The notes below the pieces were generated by a model. That model was not told the origin of the DNA, did not search any database, and saw only the letters and a program-made list of their open reading frames with translations. A program made the translations under genes and the position numbers. Below are positions 1-5,261 of a stretch of DNA of 5,261 nucleotides, in pieces (position 1 is the stretch's first letter; each line of letters starts with the position of its first letter). The stretch is from Burkholderiaceae bacterium (GTDB taxonomy: Bacteria > Pseudomonadota > Gammaproteobacteria > Burkholderiales > Burkholderiaceae_C), in contig JALRBF010000015.1 of assembly GCA_023262365.1 (NCBI GenBank), positions 1 through 5,261 on the forward strand, given 5' to 3'.

Positions 1-111
1 GTCGTTAAGGCGGTTAGGCGCCTTGTCCCACGCTGCGCCACCGCCGCCAGCGGCATGGGCCAGCCCCACCAGGGCCATCCATGTGAGCATCAACGCAATG
101 AATTTTTTCAT
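1..111 (-). CDS. petC: Cytochrome c1 precursor of the bc1 complex (N-terminal 37 codons only)
   Basis: Cytochrome c1 is the membrane-anchored c-type heme subunit of ubiquinol:cytochrome c reductase. It takes electrons from the Rieske protein and passes them to a soluble or membrane cytochrome c on the periplasmic side. Only the N-terminus is in the window. It reads MKKFIALMLTWMALVGLAHA followed by AGGGGAAWDKAPNRLND. The first 20 residues form a clear Sec signal peptide with a likely cleavage after AHA, and the following WDKAPNRLND resembles the conserved start of mature proteobacterial cytochrome c1. The heme-binding CxxCH motif lies beyond the edge and cannot be checked. The ATG at 111 has an SD-like AGCAGG (120-125) eight bases upstream. 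The gene starts 21 bases after petB stops, the standard petABC order, so the identification rests on both the signal/start sequence and context. Confidence 0.85.
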   Translation of the reverse strand, partial: MKKFIALMLTWMALVGLAHAAGGGGAAWDKAPNRLND

Positions 112-119
112 GACAAAAA

Positions 120-125
120 CCTGCT
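120..125 (-). promoter_or_regulatory. Probable ribosome binding site of petC
   Basis: On the minus strand the bases read AGCAGG, eight bases before the petC ATG. This is a one-mismatch version of the AAGGAGG-type core and supports the chosen start at 111. Confidence 0.5.
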
Positions 126-132
126 TACGTAT

Positions 133-1533
133 TCAGTGAGGGGCGAACTGCACGCGGTCGGGTACGGTTTTGAACGTACCCAAACGGCTCCACCACGGCA
201 TGAGGAGGAAGAAGCCAAAGTACAGCAGCGTACCCACCTGGGCCATGCGCTCGTAGAGCGGCGAGGGCGGCTGAATGCCCAGGTACGCCAACACCAAAAA
301 GTTCACCACAAACACGCCGTACACCCACCGGTGCCAGCTGGGCCGGTAGCGAATGGACAACACCTCGCTGCGGTCCAGCCACGGCAGGAAGAACAAAACA
401 ATCACGGCCGCGCCCATGACGACCACGCCCCAAAACTTCGCGTCAATGGCCGCGAGCAGCGCCACGCCCACCGCCGCGGCAACCACCACACCCACTTTGG
501 TGAGCGTGCGCAAGCCGCTGTGGCGCACGCCCAGCACCGCACCCACCACCACGCAGGCCATAAGCACGTACACCATTTCGGTGGTGATGGCGCGCAGCAT
601 GGAATAAAACGGCGTGAAGTACCACACCGGGGCGATGTGCGCCGGGGTTTTGAGGGGGTCAGCGGGTATGAAGTTGTTGTACTCCAAAAAGTACCCGCCC
701 AGTTCGGGGGCAAAAAACACAATGGCGCTGAATACCAACAAAAACACGGACACGCCCAAGATGTCGTGCACCGTGTAGTACGGGTGAAACGGAATGCCGT
801 CAACGGGCTTGCCGGCACTGTCTTTGCGGGCCTTGATGTCTACGCCGTCGGGGTTGTTGGAGCCCACCTCGTGCAGCGCGATGATGTGTGCCACCACCAG
901 CCCCAGCAACACCAGCGGCACGGCGATGACGTGAAAGCTAAAGAAGCGGTTGAGCGTGGCGTCGCCCACCACGTAGTCGCCACGAATTAACAAGGCCAAG
1001 TCGGGGCCAATGAACGGAATGGCAGAGAACAGGTTCACGATGACCTGCGCGCCCCAGTACGACATTTGTCCCCACGGCAGCAAGTAGCCCATAAAGGCCT
1101 CGGCCATGAGGGTAAGAAAAATGGCGCAGCCAAAAATCCACACCAGCTCGCGCGGCTTGCGGTAACTGCCGTAAATTAGGCCACGGTACATGTGCAGATA
1201 CACCACCACAAAAAAGGCCGAGGCCCCGGTGGAGTGCAGGTACCGAATGAGCCAGCCCCATGGCACGTCGCGCATGATGTACTCAACCGAGGCAAAGGCC
1301 AATGCGGCATCGGGCTTGTAGTGCATGACCAAAAAGATGCCGGTGACGATTTGCAACACCAGCACCAGCAGCGCCAGCGAGCCAAAAAAGTACCAGAAGT
1401 TGAAGTTTTTAGGCGCGTAGTACTCGGCCAGGTGCTCGTTGTACAGCTTGGTTAACGGAAAGCGGTTGTCGACCCAGTTGAGCAAACGCTGCGCGGCCGG
1501 GGCATCGGAGGGAAGGGTTTTGAATTCAGCCAT
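133..1533 (-). CDS. petB: Cytochrome b subunit of the ubiquinol:cytochrome c reductase (bc1) complex
   Basis: This 466-residue integral membrane protein carries hemes bL and bH and forms the Qo and Qi quinone sites of complex III. Heme ligands are visible as H100 and H114 in helix B and H201 and H216 in helix D. The family landmarks GYLLPWGQMSYW (149-160) and HEVGSNNPDG (221-230) are present. The Qo motif is PVWY (302-305) rather than PEWY. Hydrophobic helices lie near 49-73, 103-122, 131-153, 198-220 and 256-276. After the Qo motif come segments near 312-336, 345-362, 367-386, 404-421 and 432-449. Alignment by eye with mitochondrial cytochrome b suggests that the two segments between about 319 and 362 are additional. 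The start at 1533 begins MAEFKTLPSD and has no visible Shine-Dalgarno sequence; it lies 23 bases after the petA stop, so translation may depend on coupling to petA. No frameshift or missing heme ligand is seen. Confidence 0.98.
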   Translation of the reverse strand: MAEFKTLPSDAPAAQRLLNWVDNRFPLTKLYNEHLAEYYAPKNFNFWYFFGSLALLVLVLQIVTGIFLVMHYKPDAALAFASVEYIMRDVPWGWLIRYLHSTGASAFFVVVYLHMYRGLIYGSYRKPRELVWIFGCAIFLTLMAEAFMGYLLPWGQMSYWGAQVIVNLFSAIPFIGPDLALLIRGDYVVGDATLNRFFSFHVIAVPLVLLGLVVAHIIALHEVGSNNPDGVDIKARKDSAGKPVDGIPFHPYYTVHDILGVSVFLLVFSAIVFFAPELGGYFLEYNNFIPADPLKTPAHIAPVWYFTPFYSMLRAITTEMVYVLMACVVVGAVLGVRHSGLRTLTKVGVVVAAAVGVALLAAIDAKFWGVVVMGAAVIVLFFLPWLDRSEVLSIRYRPSWHRWVYGVFVVNFLVLAYLGIQPPSPLYERMAQVGTLLYFGFFLLMPWWSRLGTFKTVPDRVQFAPH

Positions 1534-1556
1534 GGGATGTGATGTTGCCGGGTGGG

Positions 1557-2159
1557 TTAAGCCTGTTTGTCTTCGCCAATCAGTATCACGTTGTCCGAGA
1601 CGTACATGTGCGGCGGCACTTCAAGGTTGTCCGGGGCGGGCTTGTTGGCAAACACGCGGCCGGCCAAATCAAAGGTGGAGCCGTGGCAGGGGCACAAAAA
1701 GCCGCCGGGCCAATCGTCGGGTAACGAGGGCTGGGCGCCGGCTTTGAGCCGGTCAACTGGCGAGCAGCCCAGGTGGGAGCAAATGCCAATGACCACCAGG
1801 TACTCGGGCTTGATGGAGCGGTGCCGGTTGCGCGCGTACGCCGGGGTGGGGTAGGCGGTGCGTTTGGATTCGGGGTCGGCCAGTTCGTCTTCGTCTTTGG
1901 CCAAACTGGCCAGCATTTCGGGGGTGCGGCGCAGCACCCACACCGGTTTGCCGCGCCACTCAAGGGTGCGTTTTTCCCCGGGCGCCAGGTCGGAGATGTC
2001 AACCTCAACCGAGGCGCCGGCGGCTTTGGCCCGCTCCGAGGGCTCAAAACTGCTAACAAACGGCACCGCCACCGCCGCGGCGCCTGCGCCACCTACGGCG
2101 CAGGACGTCATGAGCCAAATGCGGCGGCTGGAGTCTATGGTTTGCGAGGTATCGCTCAT
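1557..2159 (-). CDS. petA: Rieske iron-sulfur protein of the bc1 complex
   Basis: This 200-residue subunit carries the [2Fe-2S] Rieske cluster that takes the first electron from ubiquinol at the Qo site and shuttles it to cytochrome c1. Cluster box 1 is CSHLGC (127-132) and box 2 is CPCHGS (156-161). By family rule the ligands are C127, H129, C156 and H159, and C132 and C158 form the stabilising disulfide. The N-terminus has a twin-arginine signal anchor: SSRRIWL at about 10-16, then a hydrophobic Ala/Gly/Val helix at about 17-37, fitting Tat export with retention as a membrane anchor. Residue 163, usually Tyr in high-potential Rieske proteins, is Phe (STFD). The C-terminal NLEVPPHMYVSD is typical. 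The ATG at 2159 is preceded by a weak GGGA eight bases upstream. The gene is followed after 23 bases by petB. Confidence 0.98.
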   Translation of the reverse strand: MSDTSQTIDSSRRIWLMTSCAVGGAGAAAVAVPFVSSFEPSERAKAAGASVEVDISDLAPGEKRTLEWRGKPVWVLRRTPEMLASLAKDEDELADPESKRTAYPTPAYARNRHRSIKPEYLVVIGICSHLGCSPVDRLKAGAQPSLPDDWPGGFLCPCHGSTFDLAGRVFANKPAPDNLEVPPHMYVSDNVILIGEDKQA

Positions 2160-2225
2160 GCGAAAAATCCCAGTAAAGATTCAGAGGAAATCGTTTTAAA
2201 ACAACCGGTGATTGTACTCCCCGCG
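2160..2225 (-). promoter_or_regulatory. Intergenic region between pdxA and petA, candidate petABC promoter/leader
   Basis: This 66-base gap is the longest space in the co-directional minus-strand cluster and is clearly richer in A and T than the flanking genes, so a petABC promoter could lie here. On the minus strand TTGTTT is followed after 17 bases by AATCTT, but each matches only half of the sigma-70 consensus, so this pair is weak. A perfect 10-base palindrome GTTTTAAAAC lies at 2193-2202. I see no GC-rich hairpin with a T run, so there is no sign that transcription from pdxA stops before petA. A weak Shine-Dalgarno GGGA lies at 2168-2171. Confidence 0.35.
2193..2202. repeat. Perfect 10-base palindrome upstream of petA
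   Basis: The sequence GTTTTAAAAC reads the same on both strands and cannot be extended by another pair on either side. It sits 34 bases upstream of the petA start, in the AT-rich gap. It could be a protein-binding half-site pair or simply a chance AT-rich palindrome. No known operator is recognised. Confidence 0.3.
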
Positions 2226-3263
2226 TCAACCCGCGCTGGCGGCCCAGCGAATCGCCGCCATCAGGCTGGTGGGATTGGCGCGGCCCGTGCCCACCAGGTC
2301 AAACGCGGTGCCGTGGTCTGGGCTGGTACGTACAAATGGCAAGCCCAGTGTGACGTTAACCCCTTGGTCTAAGCCGCCGTATTTGATGGGGATGAGGCCT
2401 TGGTCGTGGTACATGGCCAGCACGGCGTCAAACTCGCCCTGGCGCGCCCGCCAAAACACCGTATCGGGCGAGACCGGCCCCACCACGTCAATGCCCTGGG
2501 CTTGGGCCGCGGCCACGGCCGGGGCAATGTGCAGCTGCTCTTCGTGGCCAAACAGCCCGCCCTCACCAGCGTGCGGGTTAAGGCCAGCCACCGCCAAACG
2601 CAGTGGCCCCCCGGCCCGGCGCGACAAGTGGCGCTGCATGTGTTGCAGTGCAGCCAGTACCTCGTGCTGGGTGACGACCTCAATGGCCTGCCGCAACGCC
2701 TCGTGTACGCTGAGCAGCACCACCTTGAGCTCGGCGTTGGCCAACATCATGCGTACCGGCAGGTCGCTAACGGCGCAGCCGGCGTGGGCCGCGGCCTGGG
2801 CCTGCAGCCACTCGGTGTGGCCCGGGTATGGCACCCCCGCAGCGTGCCAAGCGCCTTTGTGAATCGGCGCCGTCACCAAGGCCGAGGCTTGCCGGTTCAG
2901 ACAGGCTTGGGTGGCCAGCTCAAGCGCGCGTTGCGAAGCCAGGCCCGCAGCGGCGCTGATTTGGCCCGGGCGTATGGCCTGAGGGTCGGCCTCGGTTGCC
3001 ACCAGCCACAGGGTTTGGGCATTGGGTTGTTCGCCGTGGTCCAGGGCCTGCAGCACTTGCTGCGCGTTTTCAAAACAGCGTAACCGTGGCCCCTGGGGTA
3101 CCGCGTCCAACGCCGCTTGCATGATTGGCGCATTACCAGCGACCCAGCACGGGCCCACCTCGCTCACGGCCATGGGCCACACCCGCGCCAACAGCTCGGG
3201 GCCAATGCCAGCGGGGTCGCCCATGGTTAGGGCCAGGGGCAGGCGGGCACCCAAGGGGCTCAC
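2226..3263 (-). CDS. pdxA: 4-hydroxythreonine-4-phosphate dehydrogenase (PLP synthesis)
   Basis: PdxA oxidises 4-phosphohydroxy-L-threonine with NAD to a product that loses CO2 to give 3-amino-2-oxopropyl phosphate, which PdxJ uses to make pyridoxine 5'-phosphate in the DXP-dependent vitamin B6 pathway. It is a cytosolic, metal-dependent dimer. The 345-residue product has the family landmarks: TMGDPAGIGPE (13-23), TAPIHK (131-136), GHTEWL (148-153, with substrate-binding H149 and T150), NPHAGEGGLFG (229-239), YHDQG (285-289) and RTSPDHGTAFD (312-322). The metal-binding histidines are H187, H231 and H286 by analogy with the E. coli enzyme. The start is GTG at 3263. The next ATG is codon 14, inside the first conserved motif, and would remove the first beta strand, so GTG is preferred. 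The GTG overlaps the upstream nif3 TGA by four bases, suggesting coupled translation. No defect is seen; the length slightly exceeds the usual 330 or so. Confidence 0.96.
   Translation of the reverse strand: MSPLGARLPLALTMGDPAGIGPELLARVWPMAVSEVGPCWVAGNAPIMQAALDAVPQGPRLRCFENAQQVLQALDHGEQPNAQTLWLVATEADPQAIRPGQISAAAGLASQRALELATQACLNRQASALVTAPIHKGAWHAAGVPYPGHTEWLQAQAAAHAGCAVSDLPVRMMLANAELKVVLLSVHEALRQAIEVVTQHEVLAALQHMQRHLSRRAGGPLRLAVAGLNPHAGEGGLFGHEEQLHIAPAVAAAQAQGIDVVGPVSPDTVFWRARQGEFDAVLAMYHDQGLIPIKYGGLDQGVNVTLGLPFVRTSPDHGTAFDLVGTGRANPTSLMAAIRWAASAG
3260..3263 (-). promoter_or_regulatory. GTGA stop/start overlap coupling nif3 to pdxA
   Basis: On the minus strand the four bases read GTGA: GTG starts pdxA and TGA ends the Nif3-family gene, one frame apart. 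No good Shine-Dalgarno sequence is visible just upstream of the GTG, so reinitiation by ribosomes finishing nif3 is a reasonable inference. Confidence 0.75.
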
Positions 3264-4018
3264 GCGGGGTTGTCCACGTCAAAAAAGGCGTGTTCCAGGC
3301 CAAATTGCTGCGCCATGGCCTCGCCCAAGGCGCGGGCGCCATCGCGCTCCGTGGCGTGATGGCCACAGGCCAAATAGGCCACGCCGCACTCGCGCGCGAT
3401 GTGGGCCTGAGGCTCAGAGATTTCACCGGTAACAAAGGCCTGCGCGCCGGCGGCGATGGCCGCCTCAAAAAAGCCCTGCGCGCCGCCAGTGCACCAGGCC
3501 ACGCGCTGCAGCGGCTGACTGGCTTGCCCCACCACCACGGGGGGGCGTTGCAAGGCTCGGGCGCATCGCGCGGTCAGCTCTTCAAGCGTCAGGCCGTGCG
3601 GGTCGTGGCCCAGCCAACCCAGGCCCTGGTTGCCAAAGCGGCCAGCCTCGCCTGGCCAGGGCTGCAACCCCAGGCGCTGGCCAAGTTGGGCGTTGTTGCC
3701 CCAAACCGGGTGGGCGTCTAAGGGCAAGTGGTAAGCCAGCAGGTTCACGTTGGCCGCCAGCAAGGGCGCCAGGCGTTGGCGCAGCCAACCCGTGATGGCG
3801 CCCGACTGCCCGCGCCAAAACAAGCCGTGGTGCACCAACACCGTGTCCGCCCCCCAGGCAACGGCCTGCTCAATCATGGCCAAACTGGCCGTGACGCCCG
3901 TGGCAAGGCGTTGCACCTGAGCCCGCCCCTCCACCTGCAGGCCATTGGGGCAGTAGTCCTCAAAGCGCTGCGGGGTGAGTTGCTCGTTGAGCCATTCCAG
4001 TACGACGTCGCGTTGCAT
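3260..4018 (-). CDS. Nif3/YbgI-family dinuclear metal-centre protein
   Basis: This 252-residue protein belongs to the Nif3-like (NGG1p-interacting factor 3, DUF34) family, whose E. coli member YbgI is 247 residues long and forms a toroidal hexamer with a two-metal site. The biochemical function is not established; GTP cyclohydrolase-like names in databases are not well supported. The metal-site residues are all visible: H63 and H64 in VHHGLFW (62-68), H97 and D101 in YHLPLDAH (96-103), and H220 and E224 in GHHATER (219-225). The N-terminal DYCPNGLQVEG (21-31) and GNNAQLGQRLGL (107-118) are also typical. The ATG at 4018 has GGGAG nine bases upstream (4028-4032), which supports this start. It is the first gene of the minus-strand cluster and overlaps pdxA by four bases. 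Homologues next to petABC are common in Betaproteobacteria. Confidence 0.95.
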   Translation of the reverse strand: MQRDVVLEWLNEQLTPQRFEDYCPNGLQVEGRAQVQRLATGVTASLAMIEQAVAWGADTVLVHHGLFWRGQSGAITGWLRQRLAPLLAANVNLLAYHLPLDAHPVWGNNAQLGQRLGLQPWPGEAGRFGNQGLGWLGHDPHGLTLEELTARCARALQRPPVVVGQASQPLQRVAWCTGGAQGFFEAAIAAGAQAFVTGEISEPQAHIARECGVAYLACGHHATERDGARALGEAMAQQFGLEHAFFDVDNPA

Positions 4019-4027
4019 GCCCAGATG

Positions 4028-4032
4028 CTCCC
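4028..4032 (-). promoter_or_regulatory. Ribosome binding site of the Nif3-family gene
   Basis: The minus strand reads GGGAG nine bases before the ATG at 4018. This is the clearest Shine-Dalgarno-like site in the window and fixes the start. Confidence 0.6.
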
Positions 4033-4069
4033 AGTAATCGCCTTATTGTGCCAGTGCGTTCGCGCCCAA

Positions 4070-4090
4070 GGGCGACAAACCGGGCGACAA
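4070..4090 (+). repeat. Tandem 9-base direct repeat GGGCGACAA, 12-base period
   Basis: GGGCGACAA occurs at 4070-4078 and again exactly at 4082-4090, with three bases between copies. The second copy ends seven bases before the ATG of the protease gene. The spacing is close to one turn of the helix, so paired binding of a regulator is conceivable. Chance duplication in GC-rich DNA is equally possible. Confidence 0.4.
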
Positions 4091-4097
4091 TGGGCGC

Positions 4098-5261
4098 ATG
4101 CGACGTCTTTGGTTGGGCTTTTGTCAGGCAGTCACGTGGTTGTTGGCGGCCTACTTTGTGGTGCTGACGCTGCGCCCACAGTGGCTAAGCGCCTCGGTAT
4201 GGCAAGCGGCACCGGTGCCGCCGCCCGTGGTTGCCGCCGCCACCCAAGGCAGCAGCCTGCGTGGTCCGGCGCAACGCGCCGCCCCGGCGGTGGTGAGCAT
4301 CAGCACGCAAAGCGCGCAAGCCCAGCGGGCTGACCCCTGGTTTCGCTACCACTTTGGCGACCCCGATGACGCCCAGCCCAGCGGCGGCGTGGGTTCGGGG
4401 GTGATTGTGAATGCCGCGGGCTTTGTGCTAACCAACAACCACGTGGTTGAGGGCGGCCAAGACATTGAGGTGCAGCTGGCCGACGGCCGTCGTGCCCGCG
4501 CCGAGGTGCTGGGCACCGACCCCGAAACCGATTTGGCGGTGCTCAAAATTCAGCTCCCCAGCCTGCCGGTGATTGAACTGGGCGACTCCAACACCTTGGC
4601 CGTGGGCGACACGGTATTGGCCATTGGCAACCCGTTTGGCATGGGCCAAACCGTAACCAGCGGCATTGTGAGCGCCTTGGGGCGCACCCGCCTGGGCATT
4701 AACACGTTTGAGAACTTTATTCAAACCGACGCAGCCATTAACCCGGGTAACTCGGGCGGCGCGTTGGTCGATGCGCACGGGCAGTTGGTGGGCATCAACA
4801 CCGCTATTTACTCGCGCTCGGGGGGGTCGCTGGGCATTGGCTTTGCTATTCCCACGCCGCTGGTGCGCAAGGTGCTGGACGACATTGTGCGCGACGGCAG
4901 CGTGACCCGCGGCTGGCTGGGCGTGGAGCCGCGCGCGCTGCCTGCCGAAGTGGCGCAAACCTTTAACCTTAAGCCCGGTGGCGGTGTAGTCATTGCCGGC
5001 GTGCTGCGCGATGGCCCCGCGGCCAAAGCCGGCATCAAACCAGGTGACGTGGTAACCGAAATTGCCAACCAGCCGGTGGGCAGCGTGGAGGCGCTGCTGG
5101 CCGTGGTGGCTGGGCTTAAGCCAGGCCAAACCACCACGCTGGCGCTCAAGCGCGCCGGGCAGGCCATGCAGCTTACCGTGGTGCCGGACCGGCGGCCCAC
5201 GCCTGCCACGCACTCTTCGATCAAGTGCGGTCTGTCCATCGGAGGCTGCGAGCAAAAACTG
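4098..5261 (+). CDS. htrA: Membrane-anchored HtrA/DegS-type serine protease with one PDZ domain (open at window end)
   Basis: This is a trypsin-like envelope protease of the HtrA/DegP/DegS family, expected to sit in the inner membrane with its catalytic domain in the periplasm and to act in protein quality control or stress signalling. The reading frame gives 388 codons without a stop. Residues 1-30 (MRRLWLGFCQ, then a hydrophobic stretch at about 11-25) form a signal anchor. A Pro/Ala-rich linker follows to about 60, then the protease domain at about 60-265 with triad H115 (TNNHVV), D145 (TDLAVLK) and S219 (NPGNSGGAL). A single PDZ domain spans about 272-362, starting RGWLGVEPRAL. One PDZ plus an N-terminal anchor resembles DegS more than the two-PDZ DegP/DegQ, but the orthology is not proven. 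The ATG at 4098 has only a weak GGGCG upstream; an ATG at 4090 is out of frame. The last 18 codons (5208-5261) look unlike the rest of the protein and the true stop is not in the window. Confidence 0.93.
   Translation, partial: MRRLWLGFCQAVTWLLAAYFVVLTLRPQWLSASVWQAAPVPPPVVAAATQGSSLRGPAQRAAPAVVSISTQSAQAQRADPWFRYHFGDPDDAQPSGGVGSGVIVNAAGFVLTNNHVVEGGQDIEVQLADGRRARAEVLGTDPETDLAVLKIQLPSLPVIELGDSNTLAVGDTVLAIGNPFGMGQTVTSGIVSALGRTRLGINTFENFIQTDAAINPGNSGGALVDAHGQLVGINTAIYSRSGGSLGIGFAIPTPLVRKVLDDIVRDGSVTRGWLGVEPRALPAEVAQTFNLKPGGGVVIAGVLRDGPAAKAGIKPGDVVTEIANQPVGSVEALLAVVAGLKPGQTTTLALKRAGQAMQLTVVPDRRPTPATHSSIKCGLSIGGCEQKL

Larger units (their letters stand above)
4019..4097. promoter_or_regulatory. Divergent intergenic region between the nif3 and htrA-type genes
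   Basis: These 79 bases separate two divergent genes and must hold both promoters unless transcription starts inside a gene. On the minus strand a CACAAT stretch (within 4043-4052) is a possible -10 element for nif3, but no -35 element is found at 16 to 18 bases. For the plus-strand gene no convincing -10/-35 pair is seen. A 9-base direct repeat lies next to the htrA-type start. The assignment as a promoter region rests on gene orientation, not on a recognised motif. Confidence 0.4.

Noticed and set aside
55..990. A 311-codon plus-strand open frame antisense to petB
   Set aside because: It is rich in His, Gln and Arg with no recognisable domain, lies entirely opposite a certain cytochrome b gene and the petC start, and is explained by the GC-rich codon pattern of the opposite strand.
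2160..2225. A terminator between pdxA and petA
   Set aside because: Only tiny stems can be drawn (GATT/AATC around a 7-base loop, or the loopless GTTTTAAAAC palindrome), and no GC-rich stem is followed by a T run.
2211..2229. TTGACG (minus strand, 2224-2229) and TACAAT (2211-2216) as a petA promoter
   Set aside because: Each matches five of six consensus bases, but they are only seven bases apart, far too close for a sigma-70 promoter, and neither has a good partner at 16-18 bases.
1773..2372. A 199-codon plus-strand open frame across the petA-pdxA gap
   Set aside because: It runs antisense through the Rieske gene and the end of pdxA, has no recognisable motif, and has no ribosome binding site. 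It is a coding shadow.
3125..3721. A 198-codon plus-strand frame crossing the pdxA-nif3 junction
   Set aside because: It is antisense to two well-supported genes and shows the Arg/Gly/Pro/His-rich composition typical of GC-rich shadow frames.
4428..5255. A 275-codon minus-strand open frame opposite the HtrA-type gene
   Set aside because: It lies opposite the catalytic and PDZ domains of the protease, is rich in His, Gln, Ala and Arg and low in plausible structure. The plus-strand protein has a full catalytic triad, so the minus frame is a shadow. Only its first dozen or so codons, near 5208-5255, could belong to something else, which is covered by the window-edge finding.

Overview
The window looks like ordinary chromosomal DNA from a betaproteobacterium, most likely of the order Burkholderiales. 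The evidence is the GC-rich coding pattern, the proteobacterial type of cytochrome b with a PVWY Qo motif, the Rieske and cytochrome c1 sequences, and the position of an HtrA-type protease gene divergent from a Nif3 gene next to the bc1 genes. The genus cannot be fixed from sequence alone. I see no mobile element, CRISPR array, RNA gene or phage-like region.

Layout, read on the minus strand from about 4018 down to 1: a Nif3/YbgI-family metal-binding protein (4018-3260); pdxA of pyridoxal phosphate synthesis (3263-2226, GTG start overlapping the nif3 stop); the Rieske iron-sulfur protein petA (2159-1557); cytochrome b petB (1533-133); and the first 37 codons of cytochrome c1 petC (111-1, cut by the window edge). 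Gaps are -4, 66, 23 and 21 bases and no clear terminator is visible, so a single transcript nif3-pdxA-petABC is plausible. The 66-base gap before petA is the likeliest place for a separate petABC promoter. On the plus strand, starting at 4098 and diverging from nif3, is a membrane-anchored single-PDZ HtrA/DegS-type serine protease. It stays open to the last base of the window.

Functionally, petABC encode the three catalytic subunits of the cytochrome bc1 complex (respiratory complex III), which moves electrons from ubiquinol to a c-type cytochrome and contributes to proton motive force. PdxA makes a PLP precursor. The Nif3-family protein has no settled function. The HtrA-type protein would act in envelope protein quality control. 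The link between these functions appears to be conserved gene order rather than a pathway.

No convincing new system was found. The points most worth a second look are the pdxA gene between nif3 and petA with a 4-base GTGA overlap, an apparent extra hydrophobic hairpin in cytochrome b, the non-canonical Qo (PVWY) and Rieske (Phe for Tyr) residues, and the atypical last 54 bases of the protease reading frame at the window edge.
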